A stretch of DNA of 64,000 bases from Clostridium sp. NkU-1. Its GTDB lineage: Bacteria > Bacillota_A > Clostridia > Lachnospirales > Lachnospiraceae. A program made the position numbers and the translations under genes. The notes below the pieces were generated by a model. That model saw only the letters and a list, made by a program, of their open reading frames with translations, had not been told where the DNA came from and did no database searches. Every line of letters starts with the position of its first letter. Position 1 is the stretch's first letter. The stretch is from NCBI GenBank assembly GCA_001312405.1, contig BBDR01000003.1, positions 382,433 through 446,432 on the forward strand. The letters run 5' to 3'. This document shows positions 49,793 through 59,982 of the stretch, piece by piece.

Positions 49793-50927
49793 GTGGTAGA
49801 GTTAGATCAGTACAAATACGAATTATCAACATTCGAAAAACCATTAGTGGAAGTGAGGGATTCACTTTGACTTAGATAATAAGTTAAAGAGAATCGATGA
49901 GCTGGACAAGTCCATGGAAGAACCGGGCTTTTGGGAGGATCCTGAAAAGTCAACAAAGATTGTACAGCTTGCAAAGAATTTAAAAGATACGGTTCAGACC
50001 TATAAGGACTTAGAACAGCAGTATGAAGATATTGGCGTGATGATCGAGATGGGAAATGAGGAAAATGACCCCTCCCTGGTTCCGGAAGTTGAAGAGATGT
50101 TAAATCATTTCAAGGAAAAGCTGGAAGAAATGCGCATCAATACTCTGCTGGCTGGAGAATATGACGGCCACAACGCCATCTTAAAGCTTAACGCAGGCGC
50201 GGGAGGAACCGAATCCTGTGACTGGTGCGGCATGCTGTACCGTATGTTCTGCCGTTGGGCGGAGAAAAAAGGCTTTTCTTTGGAAGTCCTTGACTACCTT
50301 GACGGGGATGAAGCTGGCATTAAATCTGTTACGGTACAGATCAACGGCCCCAATGCCTATGGGTATTTAAAGTCAGAGAAGGGTGTTCACCGTCTGGTGC
50401 GCATCTCTCCGTTTAATGCCGCGGGCAAACGTCAGACCTCCTTTGTATCCTGTGATGTTATGCCGGATATTGAAGAGGACTTAGATGTGGAGATCAACGA
50501 AGAGGACCTTCGCATTGATACCTACCGATCCAGCGGTGCAGGCGGGCAGCATATCAACAAAACCTCCTCGGCCATCCGCATTACTCACCTTCCTACCGGA
50601 ATTGTGGTACAGTGCCAGAATGAGCGCTCCCAGTTCCAGAACAAGGATAAGGCCATGCAGATGTTAAAAGCAAAGCTTTATATGGTGAAGCAGCAGGAAA
50701 ATGCGGAGAAATTGTCCGGTATCCGTGGCGATGTGACAGAGATCGGCTGGGGTAACCAGATCCGTTCCTATGTCCTTCAGCCTTATACCATGGTCAAGGA
50801 TCACAGGACCAATGCGGAAACAGGCAATGTGGGAAGCGTTCTGGATGGTGCTTTGGATCAGTTCATGTACGCCTATTTACGCTGGCTGAGCACCGGGGCA
50901 AAATCCGGAGAAAGCAGCGCAGAATAG
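49793..50927 (+). CDS. prfB: Peptide chain release factor 2 with programmed +1 frameshift
   Basis: About 377 residues. GTG 49793 opens a 25-codon first frame ending in CTT TGA; ribosomes slip +1 to read CTT GAC and continue LDNKLKRIDELDK. Domain 3 carries the peptidyl-tRNA hydrolysis motif SGAGGQHINKTSSA; EERSQFQNK-type codon-recognition surroundings follow. RF2 terminates at UGA and UAA. The in-frame UGA gives autoregulation. Downstream of the slip site the frame is uninterrupted, so this shift is genuine. Confidence 0.93.
49854..49871 (+). promoter_or_regulatory. prfB +1 frameshift site
   Basis: CTTTGAC at 49865-49871 with the stop TGA 49868-49870; a GTGAGGG stretch 5 nt upstream can act as the internal Shine-Dalgarno that promotes slipping. 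Confidence 0.9.
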
Positions 50928-51003
50928 AGGATTTCCCCTGTATTTTTTTAAAAACCGAAGAAAATAAATAGAAAAATAGTTGCATACCCAGACTAAATAT
51001 GAT

Positions 51004-51065
51004 AATATCTTCCCTATGAGCACAGATGTATTTCCGATGCGGACACAGAAGGGAAGATATTTTTA
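51004..51065 (+). terminator. Terminator after prfB
   Basis: AATATCTTCCC / GGGAAGATATT stem with a 36-nt loop, then TTTATT. Its 3' arm overlaps the ribosome-binding area of the next gene. Confidence 0.7.
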
Positions 51066-51067
51066 TT

Positions 51068-51512
51068 ATGGAAGAAAAAAAGTAAATATTTTGTGGTAAA
51101 GCAAAAGGCTGTACCTGAAGTATTGCTGAAAGTAGTTGAGGCAAAAAAACTGTTGGAATCGGAGCGCGTCATCACCGTTCAGGAGGCGACTGACCGGGTC
51201 GGTATCAGCCGCAGCTCTTTTTATAAGTATAAGGATGATATCTTTCCTTTTTATGATAATACGAAGGGAAAAACCATTACACTTGTGATGCAGATGGATG
51301 ATGAACCAGGCTTACTGTCCGACCTGCTTCATGTAGTAGCTGTGTACCGCGCCAATATCCTCACCATACACCAGAGTATTCCGGTCAATGGGGTGGCCAC
51401 CTTGACATTAAGCGTGGAAGTCCTTGAAACTACCGGTAATGTTTCTAAAATGGTAGAGGATATAGAAGAAAAAGATGGGGTCCACTACGTTAAAATTTTA
51501 GCCAGGGAGTAG
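51068..51512 (+). CDS. ACT-domain regulatory protein (PheB/UPF0735 type) (frameshifted start)
   Basis: About 147 residues. The A7 run at 51074 hides the start; with A6, ATG 51068 reads MEEKSKYFVVKQKAVPEVLL. A short helix-turn-helix-like part (TVQEATDRVGISRSSFYKYK) precedes an ACT domain (LVMQMDDEPGLLSDLLHVVA). ACT domains bind amino acids; the gene sits 6 nt before hom, so it likely links to aspartate-family control. Confidence 0.85.
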
Positions 51513-51518
51513 AGAGAT

Positions 51519-52743
51519 ATGAAGAATATTGCAGTTATGGGCTATGGTACCATTGGATCAGGTGTGGTAGAGGTTTTGGAAAGAAACAAGGAGATCATTG
51601 CCAAAAGAGTGGGCGATGAGGTCCGTGTGAAGTATGTTCTGGATTTAAGAGAATTTCCAGGGGATCCTGTGGAAGATAAGATCGTTCATGATTTTTCCAT
51701 CATTGAGAAGGATTCTGAAGTGTCCATGGTGGTTGAGACCATGGGAGGATTAAATCCCGCTTATCCCTTTGTGAAGGCGAGCCTGATGGCAGGCAAGCAT
51801 GTGGCTACTTCCAATAAGGCTCTGGTGGCGGCACACGGCACCGAGCTTTTAGAGATTGCCAGAGAGCAGAATGTGAACTTCTTTTTTTGAGGCAAGTGTA
51901 GGCGGCGGCATACCCGTTATACGTCCTCTTTATACTTCTCTTGCTGGCGAGGAGATTGAAGAGATCACAGGCATTTTAAATGGAACCACCAACTACATAT
52001 TGACAAAGATGGACAAAGCAGGGGAGACCTTTGAAGCGGCCTTAAGAGAGGCTCAGGAGCTTGGCTACGCGGAGCGGAACCCGGAAGCCGATGTGGAGGG
52101 ACACGATACCTGTCGAAAGATTGCCATTCTGACAGCCATGGCAACGGGACACGAGGTCAATTATGAGCATATTTATACAGAAGGGATTACAAAAATAACG
52201 GATGTGGATTTCCGTTATGCCGATGCAATGGGAACCTCTGTAAAGCTGTTTGGCTCAAGCCGGATTCAGGACGGAGCGGTCCATGCATTTGTAGCCCCGG
52301 TCATGATCGGAAAGGATCACCCGTTATATTCCGTAAATGATGTTTATAACGGAATTCTGGTAAAAGGAAACATGTTAGGCACCTCCATGTTTTATGGAAG
52401 CGGGGCCGGAAAGCTTCCGACAGCCAGTGCTGTGGTGGCGGATATTATTGAAGCCCTTAAAAATCAAGGCCGCCATGTGGAAATGGGCTGGGATAGAGAA
52501 TGCCTTACCATTTCAGCTATGAACAGCTTTTCCTTCTGTTACTTTGTAAGGCTTAAAGGGATTGCTGAAAAGCGTTTGAAAGAAGTAGAGGCGGTATTTG
52601 GCAAGGTAGAAGTGGTGGAACTGGACCATATGGACGAATTTGCAGTTCTTACGGAAACCATGACCGAAGAAGAATACGAAATAAAAGCGAAAAAGCTGCC
52701 GGGAATCAGGCAGCGCATCCGCGCAGAAATCGTAACGGTGTAA
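51519..52743 (+). CDS. hom: Homoserine dehydrogenase (frameshifted)
   Basis: About 407 residues after repair. NAD(P)-binding start IAVMGYGTIGSGVVEVL, ETMGGLNPAYPFVKASLMAG, catalytic-domain motifs GGGIPVIRPL, GILNGTTNYILTKM and AERNPEADVEGHD, with a C-terminal ACT domain (KGIAEKRLKEVEAVFGKVEV). It converts aspartate semialdehyde to homoserine. The T7 run at 51880 adds a base. Forms an amino-acid operon with the ACT gene and lysC. Confidence 0.93.
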
Positions 52744-52808
52744 CAGGTTTATGAGCATACAGCAAAGCGGATCAGAATATCCGCTTGACTTTTCGCCAGG
52801 AGGCATCA

Positions 52809-54018
52809 ATGTTAGTAGTGAAAAAAATTTGGCGGTAGCTCCGTCGCAGACAAGGAAAGAATTTTTAATGTGGCAAAGCGCTGCATTGAGGAATATGAAA
52901 AAGGCAATCAGGTGGTAGTGGTCCTGTCGGCTATGGGAAAGACAACGGATGGTCTTATTGAAAAAGCCCGTGAGATTAATCCTAATCCTCCCAAGAGAGA
53001 GATGGATATGCTGTTAGCTACCGGGGAACAGATCAGTGTTGCCCTCATGGCTATGGCAATGAATTCTTTGGGAGTTCCGGCCGTTTCTTTAAATGCGTCC
53101 CAGGTGGCCATGCACACCACCTCTGCCTACGGAATGGCCAAATTAAAGCGGATCGATACAGAACGGATACGGCATGAACTGGAGGCCAGGAAAATCGTGA
53201 TCGTCACAGGCTTTCAGGGGGTTAATAAGTACGATGACTTAACAACCCTTGGCCGGGGAGGCTCCGATACAACGGCCGTGGCCCTTGCAGCAGCCCTTCA
53301 TGCGGATGCATGTGAGATCTATACGGATGTGGATGGTGTATACACAGCAGACCCCCACATTGTTCCAAATGCCAGAAAGCTCCCTGAGGTTTCTTATGAT
53401 GAAATGCTGGAATTCGCTTCCCTTGGAGCAAAAGTGCTCCATAACCGGTCTGTGGAGATGGCAAAGCGTTATGGAGTTCAGTTGGTTGTTCTGTCAAGCC
53501 TGACCAGGGCAGAAGGTACAGTTGTCAAGGAGGAAACAAAATTGGAAAGAATGCTGGTTAGCGGTGTGGCCGCAGATAAGAATGTAGCCCGTATTTCAGT
53601 GATCGGGGTCAGGAATACGCCTGGAATTGCTTTTAAAATCTTTAATCTCCTGGCAAAACACAATATTAATGTGGATATCATCATTCAGTCCATCGGACGG
53701 GAAGAGAGAAAGGACATCTCTTTTACGGTGGCAAAGACTGATTTAAAGGATACCATGGATCTGTTAAAGGAAAATATAAAATCCATTACAGCCCAGGATA
53801 TCACGAGCGAGGAAGGTGTGGCCAAGATTTCCATTATCGGTGCAGGGATGACAGGCAATCCCGGAGTAGCGGCAAAGATGTTTGAGGCCCTTTCAAACGC
53901 CAATGTGAATATCAAGATGATCGCCACCTCTGAGATCCGGATAACGGTTCTCATCGATGAAGCAGATGTAAACCGTGCCATGAGAACGGTCCATGATGCT
54001 TTTGATCTGGCGGATTAA
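52809..54018 (+). CDS. lysC: Aspartate kinase (frameshifted start)
   Basis: About 402 residues. ATG 52809 behind CCAGGAGG; the A7 run near 52822 breaks the first codons, and A6 gives MLVVKKFGGSSVADKERI, the ATP/Asp-binding KFGGSSV. Next GFQGVNKYDDLTTLGRGGSD, then two ACT domains (RISVIGVRNTPGIAFKIFNL; KISIIGAGMTGNPGVAAKMF). First step of Lys/Thr/Met synthesis and probably feedback inhibited. No lysine riboswitch is visible in the 65-bp gap before it. Confidence 0.93.
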
Positions 54019-54033
54019 ACAAAGGTGAAAAAA

Positions 54034-54380
54034 ATGAACTGGTTAAAAAAAATATTTGGCTTCGGGCTTCCCTGTCTGTTCCATTCCTAACCGGGCTTTA
54101 TTGCCCTGGCTGCGGGGGAACCCGGGCCGTCCGGGTCATTGCTGCAGGGGGACCTGCGGATGAGTTTTCAGTATCATCCGCTGGTCCTTTATGCTGTCTT
54201 TGCGCTGTTTTTGGAATTGTTTTTATGGGCTTTTGCAAAGGGCGGAGAAATCCCCTGGAATATAGAAAAAGAGCCAGGATACTCATCCTGGCAGGAGCCG
54301 CTATTACTGCGGTTAATTGGATTTTTAAGAATTATATGCTGGTCTTTAATAGCGTGGATCTGCTGCCTCCATTTAAGTAG
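54034..54380 (+). CDS. DUF2752 family membrane protein (frameshifted)
   Basis: About 115 residues after three repairs (missing C near 54088, extra G near 54137, missing C near 54246). LTGLYCPGCGGTRAVRSLLQ is the DUF2752 signature with its CxxC; hydrophobic helices and a C-terminal NWIFKNYMLVFNSVDLLPPF follow. Function unknown. Stops only 3 nt from the convergent gene. Confidence 0.7.
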
Positions 54381-54383
54381 CCC

Positions 54384-54778
54384 TTATTCTCCGGAAGGAG
54401 AGGTGGCTGAAAGGGCTTGGGCGGCAGTCTCAAAAACCTGTCTGAAATAATGGCCCAAAGGTGTGTTGGTATCCATGGTGTCATAAACAAAAATAATAAA
54501 CAATGCCATCATAAGGCCGCAGACCGCGGAAATAACAGACAGGATCAGTCCAAGCTGGGCCTGCTGGGTAAAGGGTTTTCCCTGTCTGGAAAGCACGGCG
54601 CATGCGATACCGATCAGGCCGAGAAACAGGCCGGCAGGCAGACTCCAGATGCTGAACACGGGAAGCAGTCACTGGCAAGTCCAAAGCCGCCAAGAAGAAC
54701 GGACCAGAAGGCCAGAAAAGAGCCGGTTGGGCGGATCTGGGGCAGCATTCCGTTATTGGTGTTATGGTTTTCTTCCAT
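54384..54778 (-). CDS. DUF4190-like small membrane protein (frameshifted)
   Basis: About 131 residues. MEENHNTNNGMLPQIRPTGS precedes four hydrophobic segments (FLAFWSVLLGGFGL, WSLPAGLFLGLIGIACAVLS, LGLILSVISAVCGLMMALFI), with QGKPFTQQAQLG between. The pattern resembles DUF4190 membrane proteins, often adjacent to DUF2752 genes in Clostridia. A G is missing near 54660. Its leader contains the 95-bp tandem repeat. Confidence 0.6.
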
Positions 54779-54820
54779 TCGTAATTTACCTCGTTTGCAT
54801 ATTATTGGAAGTAAAAAGCA

Positions 54821-55041
54821 TTTCTGATAAGTCATATTATGAAAGCAAAAAGATGTTTTCATAATCGGATGGACGGCAGAAAAACACTGCCTTTTATCAG
54901 AAATCAAAAAAACGATTTCTAATAAGATATATTGTGAAAACAAAAGGCTGTCTTCAAAATCGGATGGCTGGTGCTGAAAACTGCACTTTTTATGAGAAGT
55001 TCAAAGGATATTTCTCATAAACCATACTTATTGTATGATTG
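54821..55041 (-). repeat. 95-bp tandem repeat upstream of the DUF4190-like gene
   Basis: Units start at 54821, 54916 and (partial) 55011, each opening TTTCT-ATAA and sharing ATCGGATGG near the middle. Each full unit holds a small hairpin whose two arms differ between units but still pair (GGCAG / CTGCC; GTGC / GCAC). Outer arms TTTCTGATAA / TTATCAGAAA also pair in unit 1. In the gene's orientation the array is a leader or tandem promoter region. Confidence 0.7.
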
Positions 55042-55161
55042 TAGCACGAAAAGGCTTGCATGTCCAGACGGGTATTGCATAAGACAGGCTGATGAATTAT
55101 AATAGTAAATTGAATAAAGCTTGATAGAAAAGTGCAATTATGAAAAAATAAGGGGATCACC

Positions 55162-57302
55162 ATGGATATAATTAAGGCATTACAAGAAGAACTTTCCATT
55201 GCCCGCGGACAGGTGGAGGCAGCAGTTAAGCTCATTGACGAAGGAAACACCATTCCGTTTATTGCAAGATACCGGAAAGAGGCTACCGGTTCCTTAAACG
55301 ATGAGGTCCTGCGAAACCTGGATGAAAGGCTCCGCTATCTGCGGAATTTAGAGGAACGGAAGGAACAGGTCCTTTCCTCCATCAGGGAGCAGGAGAAGCT
55401 GACGCCGGAGCTGGAAAAAAAAGATTCTAGAAGCTCAGACTCTGGTAGCTGTGGAGGATTTATACCGTCCCTATAAGCCCAAGAGGAGGACAAGAGCCAC
55501 CATTGCCAGGGAAAAGGGACTGGAACCCCTTGCTGACCTGATCATGCTTCAGATGATAAAGACTCCCTTAACAGAGGCGGCGGCAGAGTACGTTTCCGAA
55601 GAAAAGGGTGTTTCTTCCCCGGAGGAAGCCATAAACGGGGCAAAGGACATCCTGGCGGAGCGGATTTCTGATAATGCGGAATACCGTACCTATATAAGAA
55701 ATGCCACCATGAACCAGGGAAGCCTTCAGGGAACGGCAAAGGATGAAAAGGCAGAATCCGTATATGAAATGTATTACAATTATGAGGAAACCATTAAAAA
55801 ATCCGCAGGCCACAGGATTCTGGCTTTAAACCGGGGGGAAAAAGAAAAGATTCTTACGGTAAAAATACTTGCCCCTGCAGAGCAGATTTTACGGTTTCTG
55901 GAAAAGCAGGTGATTGTAAGGGACAACTCCTGCACCACGCAGTCTTAAGAGAGGTGATCTCGGACAGCTATGACCGTCTCATAGCCCCTGCCATTGAGCG
56001 TGAGGTAAGAGGTACTTTGACAGAGCAGGCAGAGACTGGGGCAATCCGGGTGTTTGGAAAGAACTTGGAACAGCTTTTAATGCAGCCTCCCATTGCAGGA
56101 CGGGTGGTCCTGGGCTGGGACCCGGCATTCAGGACAGGCTGCAAGCTGGCAGTTGTGGATGAGACAGGAAAAGTCCTTGATACCGTGGTCATTTATCCCA
56201 CAGCACCCCAGAACAAGGTAGAGGAAGCAAAAGCTGTTTTAAAGAGGCTGATCAAAAAATACCATGTTTCCCTGATTTCCGTTGGAAATGGAACTGCATC
56301 CAGGGAATCGGAAGCAGTGATCGTGGAATTGTTAAAAGAAATACCGGAGCAGGTTCAGTATATTATTGTAAACGAGGCAGGGGCCTCAGTTTATTCCGCC
56401 AGCAAGCTTGCCACGGAAGAATTCCCTGAATTTGACGTGGGCCAGAGAAGTGCTGCTTCCATTGCAAGAAGGCTGCAGGATCCTCTGGCAGAGCTGGTTA
56501 AGATCGACCCCAAATCCATTGGAGTAGGCCAGTACCAGCATGATATGAACCAGAAGCATTTAAGCGAGGCTCTTCAGGGCGTTGTGGAGGACTGCGTGAA
56601 TAAGGTGGGAGTGGATTTAAATACGGCTTCTGCTCCCTGCTGGAATACATTTCCGGCATATCAAAGCCCATTGCAAAGAATATCGTGGTTTACCGCGAGG
56701 AAAACGGGGCATTTACCAGCCGGAGCCAGCTTTTAAAGGTTCCAAAGCTTGGGCCAAAGGCATACGAACAGTGTGCAGGCTTTATGAGGATCCAGGGAGG
56801 GAAGAACCCCTTAGACGGAACCAGCGTTCACCCTGAAACCTACGAGGCGGCTAAAAAGCTTTTGAAAAAGCTTGGCTATGAGCTGACAGAGCTGGCTCAT
56901 GGCGGCTTAAGCGGAATCGGTAAAAAGATCCTGGATTATAAAGCGCTGGCAGCTCAGTTGGAAATCGGCGAGATCACCTTGCGGGATATTGTGAAAGAAC
57001 TGGAAAAGCCGGCAAGGGATCCAAGAGACCAGATGCCTGCCCCCATTCTCCGTACTGATGTAATGGAGATGAAGGATTTGCAGCCAGGCATGGTCTTAAA
57101 GGGAACCGTGAGAAATGTCATTGATTTCGGCGCTTTTGTAGATATCGGCGTCCACCAGGATGGCCTTGTCCATATTTCCCAGATGTCGGATAAATTCATC
57201 AAGCATCCCTTAGAAGCGGTCAGCGTTGGGGATATTGTTGAAGTCAAGGTCATAAGCGTTGATGTGCAGAAGAAGAGAATCGCCCTGACCATGAAATTAT
57301 AA
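55162..57302 (+). CDS. tex: Tex-type S1 RNA-binding transcription accessory protein (frameshifted)
   Basis: About 713 residues after repair. N-terminal Tex helices (IPFIARYRKEATGSLNDEVL, VEDLYRPYKPKRRTRATIA), YqgF/RNase H-like core (VLGWDPAFRTGCKLAVVDE), helix-hairpin-helix repeats (GVDLNTASAPLLEYISGIS, KVPKLGPKAYEQCAGFMRI) and a C-terminal S1 domain (GMVLKGTVRNVIDFGAFVDI). It associates with transcription/RNA metabolism. Errors: A8 near 55414, missing G near 55943, missing C near 56637. Confidence 0.92.
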
Positions 57303-57386
57303 AAGAAGTTTAATTCGTCTGGCGGCTTGCCAAAAAGAAGAAAGCTATGCCAGAAGCTGTGCCAAGTGCACAGAAGGGAGGAAAAC

Positions 57387-57892
57387 GTGGAAGAGAAAGA
57401 CCCGATTAAAATAGAAGTAAAATTGACGGCAAAGGATTTGTGGAAGTTTTCCATGTACCATTCCTATCAGGGGCTGCAGGGGCTTTTTAATATTATTTTC
57501 AGCGCTGCTGCTGTTTTTCTCCTGATTACCACATGGAGTTCCAATTCCACCCCTTACCGGGTGCTGCTGATCGTTTGCGCCTGATGTTTACGGTCTGGCA
57601 GCCGGGCATTCTTTATTTAAAGGCTCTTAAGCAGGCAAAGACTCCTGGGATCCAGAACCCCATGACCCTTACCTTTGGTGAGAATGGGATTCTGGTTTCC
57701 CAGGGAGAGGAAAGCATGGAAATCGCCTGGGAAAACATTGGAAAAGTGGACCGCGTTAGGGATATGATGATCCTGTATATGGACCGGGTTCACGCCTATC
57801 TGCTGCCTGATTCCGTTACGGGAGAGAAAAAGGCGGCTATCCGCGGGCTTATCAAAGAAAAACTGCCTCCTGAAAGGCGAAAGAGGATATAA
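57387..57892 (+). CDS. YcxB-like membrane protein (frameshifted)
   Basis: About 168 residues; start GTG 57387 behind GGGAGG. Two hydrophobic helices (GLFNIIFSAAAVFLLITTW and YRVLLIVCALMFTVWQP) and a C-terminal beta domain (FGENGILVSQGEESMEIAWE) in the YcxB style. A C is missing near 57581. Function unknown; it ends 3 nt before tsaE. Confidence 0.65.
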
Positions 57893-57895
57893 ATT

Positions 57896-58321
57896 ATGGT
57901 AATAGAAAGCTGGAAACCAGAAGAAACCTATGAATTTGGGAAAAAACTGGGAGAGGAAGCGAAGCCTTCTTCTGTATATTGCTTAAACGGGGATTTGGGA
58001 GTAGGAAAGACCGTATTTACCCAGGGGTTTGCGTCAGGCCTTGGAATCAGGGAGCTGGTAAACAGTCCCACCTTTACCATTGTCAACCAGTATGAGGAGG
58101 GGCGCCTGCCTTTCTACCATTTCGATGTGTACCGGATCGGTGATATCAGCGAGATGGATGAGATCGGTTATGAAGACTGTTTTTACGGGGAGGGAGTAAG
58201 CCTGATTGAATGGTCCAATTTGATTCAAGAGCTTCTTCCTGACCATGTAATAACCATAACCATTGAAAAGGATTTGGAAAAAGGGTTTGAGTACAGGAAA
58301 ATAACCGTGGAGGGAATGTAA
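57896..58321 (+). CDS. tsaE: tRNA t6A synthesis ATPase TsaE
   Basis: Intact, 141 residues. Walker A CLNGDLGVGKTVFTQGF, NSPTFTIVNQYE and FYHFDVYRIGD are typical. Works with TsaB and TsaD in making N6-threonylcarbamoyladenosine at tRNA A37. Its stop abuts tsaB (TAAATG). Confidence 0.93.
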   Translation: MVIESWKPEETYEFGKKLGEEAKPSSVYCLNGDLGVGKTVFTQGFASGLGIRELVNSPTFTIVNQYEEGRLPFYHFDVYRIGDISEMDEIGYEDCFYGEGVSLIEWSNLIQELLPDHVITITIEKDLEKGFEYRKITVEGM

Positions 58322-59035
58322 ATGAGGATACTTGGAATTGAAAGCTCGTCTTTGGTAGCTTCCGTTGCTGTAGTGGAGGACGAGGTACTGACTGCGGAAT
58401 ATACGGTGAATTTTAAGAGGACCCATTCCCAGACCCTTCTTCCCATGCTGGATGAAATAGTAAAAATGATAGAGCTGGATTTAGAGACCATTGATGCCAT
58501 TGCAATCTCCGGGGGCCCTGGTTCCTTTACCGGGCTTCGGATCGGCTCTGCTACAGGAAAGGGCCTTGGCCTGGCTTTAAAGAAACCTCTGGTTTCTGTG
58601 CCCACCGTGGATGCCATGGCTTATAACTTATATGGAAGCGCCTATCGGGTCTGCCCTATCATGGATGCCAGAAGGAACCAGGTATATACAGGCATCTATG
58701 ACAACAGGGACGGATTCTCCGTGATTAAGGAACAGTGCCCCATGGACATTGAAGAATTGGTGGAAGAATTAAATGCAGCGGGAGAAAAGGTGATTTTTTC
58801 AGGAGACGGAGTTCCTGTATACAAAAAGCAGATACAAGAAAAGATGAAGGTTCCCTTCCTGTTTGCCCCGGCTCATTTGAACCGGCAGCGGGCGGCAGCA
58901 GTTGCGGCTTTAGGCAGCCGGTATTATGAAGAGGGAAAGACCCTTACGGCAGCGGAGCATGCCCCTGATTATTTGAGGAAGCCCCAGGCGGAGCGGGAAC
59001 TGGAGGCAAAAGGGGGAGAATCCCATGGTTCATGA
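58322..59035 (+). CDS. tsaB: TsaB, t6A complex subunit
   Basis: Intact, 237 residues. ILGIESSSLVASVAVVEDEV, HSQTLLPMLDEIV and the Asn/Gly-rich ISGGPGSFTGLRIGSATGKG mark the ASKHA-fold TsaB, which scaffolds TsaD and TsaE. Overlaps rimI by 11 bases. Confidence 0.93.
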   Translation: MRILGIESSSLVASVAVVEDEVLTAEYTVNFKRTHSQTLLPMLDEIVKMIELDLETIDAIAISGGPGSFTGLRIGSATGKGLGLALKKPLVSVPTVDAMAYNLYGSAYRVCPIMDARRNQVYTGIYDNRDGFSVIKEQCPMDIEELVEELNAAGEKVIFSGDGVPVYKKQIQEKMKVPFLFAPAHLNRQRAAAVAALGSRYYEEGKTLTAAEHAPDYLRKPQAERELEAKGGESHGS

Positions 59036-59458
59036 AATGAGGCCAGAGGATGTATCTGGAGTCGCTGAAATAGAACGGCTCTGTTTTTCAGACCCATGGC
59101 CCTTGGAGTCTGTCAAAAAGGGCCTGGAAAGCAGCCTTGATACCTGGCTGGTACTGGAAGAAGAGGGGGACGTTTTAGGATACTGCGTTTTCCGGGTCAT
59201 TGCCGGGGAAGGAGAACTGCTTCGGATCGCTGTTTTGCCTGCTTACAGGGGGAGGGGCCTTTCTAAGAAACTTATGGACCGGCTGGTGGAATATTCCAGA
59301 AAAAATGGGGTGACATCCTGTCTTTAGAAGTCCGGGAAAGTAATAAAAAGGCCAGAAACCTTTATAGATCCTATGGTTTTGAAGAGGAGACGATCCGGAA
59401 AAATTATTACCTTAATCCCTGCGAAAATGCTGTTATCATGTGGAACCGCCGGATATGA
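59025..59458 (+). CDS. rimI: Ribosomal-protein alanine acetyltransferase RimI (frameshifted)
   Basis: About 144 residues. GNAT fold: VAEIERLCFSDPWPLESVK, the acetyl-CoA loop LPAYRGRGLSKKLMD, and LEVRESNKKARNLYRSYGF. Acetylates N-termini, classically of ribosomal S18. A C is missing near 59321 (VTS-LSLEVR). Part of the tsa operon. Confidence 0.9.
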
Positions 59459-59591
59459 AACATTTACCACTAAAAATAAGGGGAAACACCGTTTATAATG
59501 TAGGGGTATCCAGTATGGATGCCCTTTTTCCTGTTTTCGTATGACGCAAAACGGAAACAGGGCCTGACTGGTAAGTGCGAAAAAGGAAATA

Positions 59592-59626
59592 CTGCGGGTA
59601 TCCCTTTATGCCCAACAGCATGGGCA
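59592..59626 (+). repeat. Dispersed hairpin motif, copy C
   Basis: CTGCGGGTATCCCTTTATGC, then a TGCCCA-N6-TGGGCA hairpin. It ends 24 nt before the ATG at 59651. Near identical to copy D. Confidence 0.65.
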
Positions 59627-59650
59627 ATTAAGTGGAAAGGTGAGAGGAAG

Positions 59651-59895
59651 ATGAGAAAGTACAAAAACGGTGGTCAGCTTGAAACAGTTGTTTGCAACTG
59701 CTGTGGCAAAAAAAATTATCGTGTCAGAAGGTATTGCCAGGGAGGGAGTAATAAGCGTCAATCATACCTGGGACTTTTTTTTCCGAGAAGGATGGGGAGA
59801 TCCATCATTTTGATCTGTGCGAGGAATGTTACGATGCCATGATTCAGGAATTTAAGATTCCTGTTGAAGTGGAAGAACAGCTGGAATATTTATAG
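59651..59895 (+). CDS. Small zinc-ribbon-like protein (frameshifted)
   Basis: About 80 residues after repair at A8 59708 and T8 59775: MRKYKNGGQLETVVCNCCGK, then GVISVNHTWDFFSEKDGEIH and DLCEECYDAMIQEF. CxxC pairs at both ends suggest one zinc site. I do not know a function for this family. It follows motif copy C, which may control it. Confidence 0.65.
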
Positions 59896-59982
59896 TTGCT
59901 AATTGCCTCTGCTTTGTGATATGATTTTATGAGGCGGTTTTTTTCCGCCATTTATTGATAGAAACCAAAGCGAGGAAATTTT

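Noticed and set aside
52744..52808. Lysine riboswitch before lysC
   Set aside because: Only 65 bases separate hom and lysC, too short for the structure.
59592..59626. ZTP riboswitch, because of a GCATGGGCA end
   Set aside because: The conserved 5' half of that riboswitch is missing and the associated genes do not fit purine or one-carbon metabolism.
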